From Alphaproteobacteria bacterium (lineage in GTDB: Bacteria; Pseudomonadota; Alphaproteobacteria; ATCC43930; CGMCC-115725), in NCBI GenBank assembly GCA_028866355.1, contig JAGWIH010000073.1, forward strand, positions 1-9,299: a stretch of DNA of 9,299 nt. Direction: 5' to 3'. The notes under the pieces are model-generated. The model saw only the letters and a list, made by a program, of their open reading frames with translations. It was not told the DNA's origin and ran no database searches. Positions 1 to 7,547 of this stretch are shown here, piece by piece (positions within the stretch are counted from its first letter, which is position 1; every line of letters starts with the position of its first letter). Made by a program: the position numbers and the translations under genes.

Positions 1-3
1 GAA

Positions 4-31
4 AAAAGCCGCATCCTTCGATGCGGCTTTT
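4..31 (-). terminator. Rho-independent terminator downstream of pleD
   Basis: An 8-bp perfect stem (GCCGCATC at 8-15 with GATGCGGC at 20-27) closes a 4-base loop. It is flanked by A at 2-7 and T at 28-31, so the pairing can extend to 12 bp. Read on the minus strand, the hairpin is followed by six T residues and starts about 30 bases after the pleD stop, which fits termination of the divK-pleD transcript. The T run on the plus strand is shorter but could also stop a plus-strand transcript entering from the left, so it may work in both directions. A second copy of the 8-mer TGCGGCTT at 45-52 could compete for pairing with the stem. Confidence 0.88.
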
Positions 32-59
32 CGCATTTTGAGGTTGCGGCTTGTCGCCG

Positions 60-1454
<1,395 letters not shown>

Positions 1455-1464
1455 GTCGTTTCGC

Positions 1465-1833
1465 TCAGTTCAGGAAGCGGGCCACAGTCTGGAGGAAGTT
1501 GGCGACCGAGATCGGCTTCGCGATGTAGGCCTCGCATCCGCCTTCGCGGATCTTCTCTTCGTCGCCCTTCATGGCGAAGGCGGTCACCGCGATCACCGGA
1601 ATGGCGCGCAGCTCTTCGTCTTCCTTGATCCATTTGGTCACTTCGAGGCCGGACACCTCGGGCAGCTGGATGTCCATCAAAATCAGGTCCGGATGATGCT
1701 GGCGCGCCAGCTTCAGCGCTTCCATGCCGTCCTTGGTCTGCAAAATGTCGTAGCCGTGCGCTTCCAGCAGATCGTGGAAGAGCTTCATGTTGAGATCGTT
1801 GTCTTCGACGATCAGGACCCGCTTGCTCGTCAT
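1465..1833 (-). CDS. divK: Single-domain response regulator DivK
   Basis: 122 aa, one complete receiver domain and nothing else, matching the roughly 125-aa DivK family. Visible active-site residues are E10/D11, phospho-acceptor D54 (in LILMDIQLP), T84 and K106 (in AKP). The sequence around the acceptor and the FAMKGDEEKIREGGC stretch are typical of DivK. In Caulobacter and relatives, DivJ phosphorylates and PleC dephosphorylates DivK. DivK-P binds DivL and the PleC/DivJ kinases, lowers CckA-CtrA activity and allows replication; it also stimulates PleD phosphorylation. Adjacency to pleD is the classic arrangement and strengthens the call over a generic CheY-like protein. First gene of the divK-pleD transcript, with a 186-base gap upstream holding a likely promoter. 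Start ATG at 1833, preceded by a GGGA-type ribosome site. Confidence 0.95.
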   Translation of the reverse strand: MTSKRVLIVEDNDLNMKLFHDLLEAHGYDILQTKDGMEALKLARQHHPDLILMDIQLPEVSGLEVTKWIKEDEELRAIPVIAVTAFAMKGDEEKIREGGCEAYIAKPISVANFLQTVARFLN

Positions 1834-1891
1834 ATGTTCCCGTCCCCGACTGCTACGCGCCCGAAAACTCGGCAGGCCCCAATCCTAAGGA

Positions 1892-1911
1892 TAACTAGTT
1901 AAAAGATTATA
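1892..1911 (-). promoter_or_regulatory. Putative divK promoter -10 box with adjacent palindrome
   Basis: On the minus strand a perfect TATAAT lies at 1911-1906, in an AT-rich patch inside an otherwise GC-rich region. It would place a transcript start near 1898 and give a leader of about 65 bases before divK. No good -35 is seen 16-18 bases upstream, so the call rests on the -10 box and position. Directly downstream, at 1892-1901, is the perfect 10-bp palindrome TAACTAGTTA, which would sit over the start site and could be an operator. It does not match the CtrA spacing TTAA-N7-TTAA. The rest of the 1834-2019 gap holds a small hairpin without a T run (1944-1959) and nothing else recognisable. 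Confidence 0.45.
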
Positions 1912-2019
1912 CGGGCCGGAACCGGATTTCCCCGTCCTCTCGCCGGCCGCGACAGGCCGCCTGACCGCTAGATACGTTCACGGACCTTAATATTTGGTAA
2001 CTAATCCGGGCAGCGCCGG

Positions 2020-2877
2020 TTAGCAGCCGGGACGCGGCAGTTTCTTGATGTCGCTCAGGCTGGCGCCGATCACATAGTCGCTGTAATCGAGCTTCATGTC
2101 CTGGGTCACCCCGTTATCCAACAGCCGCATGCTGAGCTCGTAATCGGGTTCGGCCTGGTCGGCCGCATTGCTGTCGGTGGCCGGGAAGAACGCCAACCGG
2201 ACCGGCCAGCCGGTGTGCTGCAGGATCGGGTCGTTGAGCGGTTTGGCCGCCTTGGGCCCCGGCGGCGGTAGCGCACTGCCGATAAAGGCCGAGACCTGTC
2301 CGGCGTTCTCGACATCCGAGCCGTCGAAGACATACCGCGAAATGAACTGCTGGTGCGCTTGCGCGGCGGCGATCAGCGCCAGCGTATGCGCCGTCGGGAA
2401 CAACACGCCGGGCTTCAATGTCAAAGTCGCCGCTTCCGGCTTGGTGAACTCGGCGATGCCGCCTTTGCCTGGTCCATCGAGATGCGCCTCGCCGCGAATC
2501 TCCGCGTCGAGCTCGCCGTTGCGCATCCGGCGTTCGTTGAAGCGGTAACGCAGCCCATCCTTCGACTCATAGGTGACGATCGTGGAGCTGATGTCGGTGG
2601 CATCGTCTTCGGCATAGGAGACGCGCAAATGAAACCGCTGTTCGAGCGTCCAGCCGTCACAGGTTTCGCCCCATTTGTAGAACATCGCCCCGTTGGCGCC
2701 GACGACACCGCTCGCCGACTTCGCGGACTGGAGCGTGAGGGTATAGAGCGCCTCATGCGGCTGGATGGCGATATTGGCGGCCGACGTCGGCGTCGTCGTA
2801 GCGATCAAGGCCGCCAGCAGGGCTAATCCCCCGCCGCGCCGTAAGATCACTGTCAAATTGCGCGCCTGTGTGCCCAC
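2020..2877 (-). CDS. eipB: Periplasmic cell-envelope integrity protein EipB (DUF1849)
   Basis: 285 aa, near the 280 aa of Brucella EipB. The N-terminus is a Sec signal peptide: positive residues R6, R14 and R15, a hydrophobic stretch at about 17-28, and a likely cut after A33 or A34 (TSA-AN). The mature part begins with the YTLTL beta-strand pattern (45-49) and continues as a beta-rich domain with ETCDGW (71-76), an RFHLRVSY strand, and the PGVLFPTAHT motif in the middle. These mark DUF1849. Two cysteines remain, C73 and C285, the last residue; they match the pair reported to form a disulfide in EipB. In Brucella, EipB is a spiral beta-barrel needed for envelope integrity under stress. Start is GTG at 2877: an in-frame stop lies upstream with no earlier start codon, but the nearest AGGA is about 15 bases away, so a start at the GTG of residue 10 (2850) is possible. 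It lies 77 bases after aspS with no terminator seen, so read-through from aspS is likely. Confidence 0.85.
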   Translation of the reverse strand: MGTQARNLTVILRRGGGLALLAALIATTTPTSAANIAIQPHEALYTLTLQSAKSASGVVGANGAMFYKWGETCDGWTLEQRFHLRVSYAEDDATDISSTIVTYESKDGLRYRFNERRMRNGELDAEIRGEAHLDGPGKGGIAEFTKPEAATLTLKPGVLFPTAHTLALIAAAQAHQQFISRYVFDGSDVENAGQVSAFIGSALPPPGPKAAKPLNDPILQHTGWPVRLAFFPATDSNAADQAEPDYELSMRLLDNGVTQDMKLDYSDYVIGASLSDIKKLPRPGC

Positions 2878-2954
2878 TGCGACCCGAAGAAATCCTGTTC
2901 TGTGCTTAGGCTAGCATGGCGGCGTCCATCCCCTCCACCGCGGCAGCGACGGTT

Positions 2955-4751
2955 TTAGCCAGGCTTTTTCGGCTCTTTTTCCGGCGGCATGACGACGCGG
3001 ATATGCAGCTCGCGCAACCGTTCGGGTGGCACCGGTGCCGGCGCCTGCATCAACAAATCCTGTGCTTGCTGATTCATCGGGAAGGCGACGACTTCGCGGA
3101 TATTGGGCGTATCGGCCAGCAACATGACGATGCGGTCGATGCCTGGCGCCGAGCCGCCGTGCGGCGGAGCGCCGAACTTGAAGGCGTTGAGCATGCCGCC
3201 GAAACGGCTCTCGACGTCGCTGGCGCTGTAGCCGGCGATCGCGAACGCCTTGTACATGATGTCGGGCCGATGATTGCGGATCGCACCCGACGACAGTTCG
3301 ACGCCGTTGCACACGATGTCGTACTGAAACGCCTTGATCGTCAGCGGATCTTGGCTTTCGAGCGCGGCAAGCCCGCCCTGCGGCATCGAGAACGGATTGT
3401 GCGAGAATTCGATCTTGCCGGTCTCTTCGTTACGCTCGTACATCGGGAAATCGACGATCCAGCAGAATTCGAAGACGCCGCTGCGGGTCAGGTTGAGATC
3501 GCGGCCGAGCTTGAGGCGCGCGGCGGCGGCAAACGGCCGGAACAGGGCCGGCTGGCCAGCGACGAAGAACACCGCGTCGCCGTCCTTGAGGCCGAGTTGC
3601 GATCGCAGGCTTTCGGTGCGTTCCGGTCCGAGATTGGTGGCGATCGGCCCAGCGCCCTCGGTGCCACGGAAGAAGATGTAGCCCATGCCCGGTTGGCCTT
3701 CGCCCTGCGCCCAGCTGTTCATGCGATCGCAAAAAGCCCGGTTGCCGCCGCCGGGCGCCGGAATCGCCCAGATGCGCGCTGCCGCGTCCTTGGCGACGAT
3801 GCCGGCGAACAGCTTGAAGCCCGAACCGCGGAAGGTTTCGGTGACATCGGACATCGTGATCGGATTGCGCAGGTCAGGCTTATCGGTGCCGTACTTCTGC
3901 AACGCTTCGTCGAAGGCGATACGCGGGAACGGCACCTTGGTCACCGTCCGACCCTTGGCGAATTCCTCGAACACGCCGGCCAGCACCGGCTCGATCGCGG
4001 CAAAGACATCGTCCTGCGTGACGAAACTCATCTCGAAGTCGAGCTGATAGAATTCGCCCGGCGACCGATCGGCACGGCTGGCCTCGTCGCGAAAGCACGG
4101 CGCGATCTGGAAATAACGATCGAAGCCCGCCACCATCAGCAGCTGCTTGAATTGCTGTGGCGCCTGCGGCAGCGCGTAAAACGTTCCGGGATGGAGCCGG
4201 CTCGGCACCAGGTAGTCGCGCGCGCCTTCCGGCGACGACGCGGTCAGAATCGGGGTCTGGAATTCCGTGAACCCGCTTTCGATCATGCGGCGGCGGATTG
4301 ACGCGATCACCTGCGCGCGCAGCACGATGTTCGCGTGCACGCCTTCGCGCCGCAGATCGAGAAAGCGGTATTTGAGCCGCATGTCCTCGGGATATTCCGC
4401 CTCGGCATTGACCGGGAACGGCAGCGGCTCGGCCTCGGATTGAAGCGTCAGCTCGGCGATCTGCAATTCGACGGCACCGGTCGGCAGCTTGGGATTGACG
4501 GTCTCGGGCGAACGTCGGACCACCTTGCCGGTGACCGTCAGGACGCTTTCGAGCTTCAAGCCATCGGCCTGCTTGAACAGCGGGCTCGCAACGTCGATGA
4601 CGCATTGGGTGACGCCGAAATGATCGCGAAGGTCCACGAAGAGCAGCTGTCCGTGGTCGCGTTTGCGATGCACCCAGCCGGACAGCCGCACCGTCTTGCC
4701 TTCATGATCCGGGCGCAATGCGCCGCAATTATGCGTCCGATAGAGATGCAT
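2955..4751 (-). CDS. aspS: Aspartyl-tRNA synthetase, probably non-discriminating (Asp/Asn)
   Basis: 598 aa, the usual length of bacterial-type AspRS (about 590). An N-terminal OB-fold anticodon-binding domain (about 1-105) is followed by the class II catalytic core. Motif 2 is visible at FRDE (220-223) with the following ADRSPGEFYQLDFE. The bacterial GAD insertion lies between about 285 and 425. Motif 3 is GSAPGIDR (533-540). The product charges tRNA-Asp with aspartate in the cytoplasm. The OB-fold carries GWVHRKRDHG (25-34); its H33 aligns with the histidine I recall as H31 of the Pseudomonas aeruginosa enzyme, linked to relaxed tRNA recognition, where E. coli has leucine. This suggests the enzyme also makes Asp-tRNA-Asn for conversion by GatCAB, common in Alphaproteobacteria, but no gat gene is in view. 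Start ATG at 4751 begins directly in the conserved MHxYRTHxCG stretch. Divergent from rnd; eipB follows downstream. Confidence 0.97.
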   Translation of the reverse strand: MHLYRTHNCGALRPDHEGKTVRLSGWVHRKRDHGQLLFVDLRDHFGVTQCVIDVASPLFKQADGLKLESVLTVTGKVVRRSPETVNPKLPTGAVELQIAELTLQSEAEPLPFPVNAEAEYPEDMRLKYRFLDLRREGVHANIVLRAQVIASIRRRMIESGFTEFQTPILTASSPEGARDYLVPSRLHPGTFYALPQAPQQFKQLLMVAGFDRYFQIAPCFRDEASRADRSPGEFYQLDFEMSFVTQDDVFAAIEPVLAGVFEEFAKGRTVTKVPFPRIAFDEALQKYGTDKPDLRNPITMSDVTETFRGSGFKLFAGIVAKDAAARIWAIPAPGGGNRAFCDRMNSWAQGEGQPGMGYIFFRGTEGAGPIATNLGPERTESLRSQLGLKDGDAVFFVAGQPALFRPFAAAARLKLGRDLNLTRSGVFEFCWIVDFPMYERNEETGKIEFSHNPFSMPQGGLAALESQDPLTIKAFQYDIVCNGVELSSGAIRNHRPDIMYKAFAIAGYSASDVESRFGGMLNAFKFGAPPHGGSAPGIDRIVMLLADTPNIREVVAFPMNQQAQDLLMQAPAPVPPERLRELHIRVVMPPEKEPKKPG

Positions 4752-4812
4752 CTGTCGATCTGTCCCTCGCGCGAGCGAGGCGAAAAGCGCACGGGAGCAG
4801 GCTTTTTGTCAA
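4752..4812 (-). promoter_or_regulatory. Putative aspS promoter and leader with hairpin over the ribosome site
   Basis: A perfect TTGACA lies on the minus strand at 4812-4807. With a 17-18 base spacer the -10 would fall near 4784-4789, where the sequence (CGCTTT) is poor, as is common in alphaproteobacterial promoters. The start would be near 4777, giving a leader of about 26 bases. The leader contains a 6-bp stem, CCTCGC/GCGAGG, at 4765-4780 around a 4-base loop. Its downstream arm includes the GAGG that would form part of the aspS ribosome site (AGGGA at 4767-4763, 11 bases before the ATG). On the other strand the same region must hold the rnd promoter, for which I see no convincing boxes. 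Confidence 0.35.
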
Positions 4813-4866
4813 GGCGCGCGTCCTTCTCGGTTTCTGGTCGCCGTCGATTCGGTGTATGAAAGCGGC

Positions 4867-6042
4867 ATGAGCGTTTTGATCACCGATCGCGCCGCGCTCG
4901 AGGCGTTTTGCCGCGGCCTTGCCGGCGCCCCTTACGTCACCGTCGACACTGAATTCATGCGCGACAAGACCTATTGGCCGCAGCTGTGCCTCGTGCAGCT
5001 GGCGGGGCCGGCCGGCGCGGTGGCCGTCGACCCGCTGGCGCAGGGCATGGACTTGGCGCCGCTCCACGCCTTGATGGCCGACCCAGCCATCCTCAAGGTC
5101 TTCCACGCCGCCCGCCAGGACATCGAGATTTTCTACAACGCCACCGGCAAAGTGCCGGCGCCGATCTTCGACACGCAGGTTGCGGCGATGGTGTGCGGCT
5201 TCGGCGAATCGGCGAGCTACGAGACGCTGGCGGCGCGTCTGGCCGGCGCCCATATCGACAAGACGTCGCGCTTCACCGATTGGGCACGCCGGCCGCTGAC
5301 CGAACGCCAGCTCAAATATGCGATCGCCGATGTCGCCCATTTGCGCCAGGTCTACGAGAAACTGGCGGCGCAGCTCGACCGCAGCGGCCGTCACGGCTGG
5401 CTCGACGAGGAAATGGCGGTGCTGACCAATCCGGGAACCTATCGACTCGATCCCGCCGATGCCTGGAGACGGCTCAAGGTCCGCAGCAATAACCGGCGGA
5501 TGCTGGCCCTGGTGCGCGAACTGGCGGCGTGGCGCGAAACCGCGGCGCAACAGCGCAATCTGCCGCGCAGCCGGATCATCCGCGACGAGGCGCTGCTCGA
5601 AATCGCGGCGCATGCGCCCACCAACACGGACGAGCTGGCGCATACCCGCGGTCTCGGCAAAGGCTTTGCCGAAGGCAAGCTGGGTGGTGAAGTCCTCGCC
5701 GTCGTCGTGCGCGCCGCCGCGCTGCCCGAGGCCGATTGTCCGCAACCGGCGCCGCGTCGCGAATTGCCGCAGGGAATCGGTCCGCTGGTCGAATTGCTGC
5801 GCGTGTTGTTGAAGCTCCGCTGCGAGGAAAATCATGTCGCGACCAAACTGGTCGCGGACAGCGAGGATCTCGAGCTGATAGCCGCCGACGATCAGGCGCC
5901 GGTGCGAGCGCTGCAGGGCTGGCGCGCCGACCTGTTCGGCAAGGATGCGCTCGATCTGAAGCACGGCCGCTTGGCGCTGACGGCCGCCGGCAAGCGCATC
6001 AAACTGGTGCGCACGGCGGCGGCCGAAGCCGCCGCGCAATAA
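4867..6042 (+). CDS. rnd: Ribonuclease D
   Basis: 391 aa from the ATG at 4867 (E. coli RNase D is 375 aa). This 3'-5' exoribonuclease trims tRNA precursors and other small stable RNAs in the cytoplasm. All DEDDy catalytic residues are present: D27 and E29 in VDTEFMRDKTYWP, D85 in HAARQDIEIF, and Y151 and D155 in YAIADVAHL. Their numbering nearly equals that of E. coli (28, 30, 85, 151, 155). That agreement favours the start at 4867 over an in-frame GTG at 4852. An HRDC domain follows at about 208-290 (AWRETAAQQRNLPRSRIIRDEALLEIA), then a second, more divergent helical domain up to 391. It is the only plus-strand gene, divergent from aspS and convergent with ppx, ending 3 bases from the ppx stop. 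The ribosome site is weak (GAAAG at 4858-4862). Confidence 0.95.
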   Translation: MSVLITDRAALEAFCRGLAGAPYVTVDTEFMRDKTYWPQLCLVQLAGPAGAVAVDPLAQGMDLAPLHALMADPAILKVFHAARQDIEIFYNATGKVPAPIFDTQVAAMVCGFGESASYETLAARLAGAHIDKTSRFTDWARRPLTERQLKYAIADVAHLRQVYEKLAAQLDRSGRHGWLDEEMAVLTNPGTYRLDPADAWRRLKVRSNNRRMLALVRELAAWRETAAQQRNLPRSRIIRDEALLEIAAHAPTNTDELAHTRGLGKGFAEGKLGGEVLAVVVRAAALPEADCPQPAPRRELPQGIGPLVELLRVLLKLRCEENHVATKLVADSEDLELIAADDQAPVRALQGWRADLFGKDALDLKHGRLALTAAGKRIKLVRTAAAEAAAQ

Positions 6043-6045
6043 CGG

Positions 6046-7545
6046 TCAGGGCCGCTTCATCACGCCTTTGCGGCCCATGGCCTTGGCCAAGGCATCGAGC
6101 CGCCGCTGCACGCTTTCGCCAAAACGCTGCGCGCCGTCGCCGTTCAGCGACAACAGAACTTCGTGACCCTGAAGCGCCAAAGTCGTGCCATGGAGCGCGG
6201 CCGGCACGCCGCCGCTGATCGTATAGGCGAGCCGCAGCGCCAGGCCGATGACGCGCGCCGTCGGCAGCTCCGATTCGTCGAGTAATTCGAGCGGCGCCAA
6301 CAGCTCCACCGTGCCACGACCGCCATAACGGGCGTGCAACGCCGCCGAGACGAAGGCGCGCCCGGCATGATCGATGCCGGCCACCGGCATGTAGAGCGCG
6401 TGCCGGACGGCCTGCTCGGCGCGATAATCCGGATGATCGTTCCAGGCGATGTCCGACAGCAGCGCCGCCGCGTGGCGGAGGCGTTTCAGCTCGGGCCGTT
6501 CCTTGGGAAACAGCGGATTCATCCAGGCAAACAACGCGTCGCCGATATCGCCGAAGCGCGTATGGGCGCGCGCGGTTTCGAGGCACGCGGTGATCAGCGG
6601 ATCGGCCGCGCGTTCGGCCGGATCGAGCAGGCTGAAATGATGGCCCTCGCGCAAGCCCCACGCCGAGAAGACGACGCGCTTCGGGTCCATGCGCTTCATG
6701 ATGCGGGCGAGCACGCGGCCCGCGAGCGGCACGACTTCGAGCCGCTTCTTCGAAAGGCCGGCGATGCCGTCCAGTGATTTGCGGGTCTGCTTGGCGATGA
6801 AATCGAGAAAGCGTTCGGCCTCGCCGCGCGACAGTGTGTAGTTCTGGATGATGTGCAGCGGATATTGGCTTTCGGCCATGTGGATGCGCGCGAGCGCGCG
6901 CCATGAGCCGCCGACAGCATAGAAATTGCCGCCGTCGGCCGCGGTCAACCATGGCACCGTCGTCAGCAGCCGATCGATCACGTCCTTCAACTTTTTGTCG
7001 TCGTCGGCCAGATCGGCCAGCCGCAACGGGCCCAATGGCAGGGTTGCGGCGCGGCCGACCGCGCCCTTGCCGATTTCGATCAGCTCGATCGATCCGCCGC
7101 CCAAATCGCCGACGATGCCGCCCGCATCGGGCATTCCGGCCAGCACGCCCAGCGCCGACAACCGGCCCTCTTCCTCGCCCGACAGCACGCGGACGCGGAG
7201 GTTGTAGCGCTTTTCGATTTCCTGGACGAAGGCCGGCCCGTCCGCCGCGTCGCGCACCGCGGCCGTCGCCAGCACGTCAAATCGCGTCGCGCCCAGCGTC
7301 CGCGCCAGCGCCACGAACCGCTGCATATTGGCGCGCGCCATCTCGACGCCTTCGGCGTCGAGCTTGCCGGTCTTGTTGAGGCTGCGGCCGAGGCCGCACA
7401 GCAGCTTCTCGTTGAACAGCGTGCGCGCGGGTCGCTTTAGCCCGTCAAACACAACCAAACGCAGGGAGTTCGAGCCGATATCGACAACGGCGACCGCATC
7501 ACGCCGGACGGTTCCTTCGACCGCCGCGGCAAAACGCGCCGCCAT
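6046..7545 (-). CDS. ppx: Exopolyphosphatase (Ppx/GppA family)
   Basis: 499 aa, close to the 513 aa of E. coli PPX. It belongs to the actin-like ASKHA phosphatase fold and cleaves terminal phosphate from inorganic polyphosphate. Visible motifs are the first phosphate-binding loop DIGSNSLRL (22-30), the catalytic glutamate region SGEEEGRLSALG (122-133), the second loop GDLGGGSIEL (146-155), and AWGLREG (295-301) ending the core. Residues from about 310 onwards form the helical C-terminal part with HD-like patterns (NDHPDY, AGIDHAGRAF). Family members can also hydrolyse pppGpp, and sequence alone does not separate the two; the position directly behind ppk argues for polyphosphate as main substrate. 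Start ATG at 7545 lies 2 bases after the ppk stop, with GAGG about 11 bases upstream inside the end of ppk, so translation is probably coupled to ppk. Confidence 0.93.
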   Translation of the reverse strand: MAARFAAAVEGTVRRDAVAVVDIGSNSLRLVVFDGLKRPARTLFNEKLLCGLGRSLNKTGKLDAEGVEMARANMQRFVALARTLGATRFDVLATAAVRDAADGPAFVQEIEKRYNLRVRVLSGEEEGRLSALGVLAGMPDAGGIVGDLGGGSIELIEIGKGAVGRAATLPLGPLRLADLADDDKKLKDVIDRLLTTVPWLTAADGGNFYAVGGSWRALARIHMAESQYPLHIIQNYTLSRGEAERFLDFIAKQTRKSLDGIAGLSKKRLEVVPLAGRVLARIMKRMDPKRVVFSAWGLREGHHFSLLDPAERAADPLITACLETARAHTRFGDIGDALFAWMNPLFPKERPELKRLRHAAALLSDIAWNDHPDYRAEQAVRHALYMPVAGIDHAGRAFVSAALHARYGGRGTVELLAPLELLDESELPTARVIGLALRLAYTISGGVPAALHGTTLALQGHEVLLSLNGDGAQRFGESVQRRLDALAKAMGRKGVMKRP

Positions 7546-7547
7546 TT

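Noticed and set aside
1944..1959. GC hairpin (CGGCC/GGCCG) after eipB as a possible terminator
   Set aside because: Only a 5-bp stem and no T run on either side.
1986..2002. CtrA-like TTAA-N7-TAAC match upstream of divK
   Set aside because: The second half-site differs at two of four positions and it lies about 155 bases from the divK start, away from the TATAAT.
2906..2929. Seven-codon frame (MDAAMLA) in the aspS-eipB gap preceded by GGAGGGG
   Set aside because: The ribosome-site-like sequence sits only 2 bases from the ATG, too close to be efficient, and so short a frame is expected by chance.
2916..4301. Long open frame of about 460 codons on the plus strand opposite aspS
   Set aside because: It is fully antisense to a well-recognised AspRS gene, resembles no family I know, and long antisense frames are normal in GC-rich DNA.
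4856..4870. Four-codon frame (MKAA) whose stop overlaps the rnd start as ATGA
   Set aside because: It looks like a coupling leader, but there is no clear ribosome site and the length is compatible with chance.
4729..6039. Long minus-strand open frame of about 436 codons opposite rnd
   Set aside because: Antisense shadow of RNase D, whose catalytic residues are all intact on the plus strand; the shadow shows low-complexity, arginine- and glutamine-rich sequence.
5999..6952. Second minus-strand frame overlapping ppx
   Set aside because: Arginine-, alanine- and glycine-rich out-of-frame translation of ppx with no family motifs.
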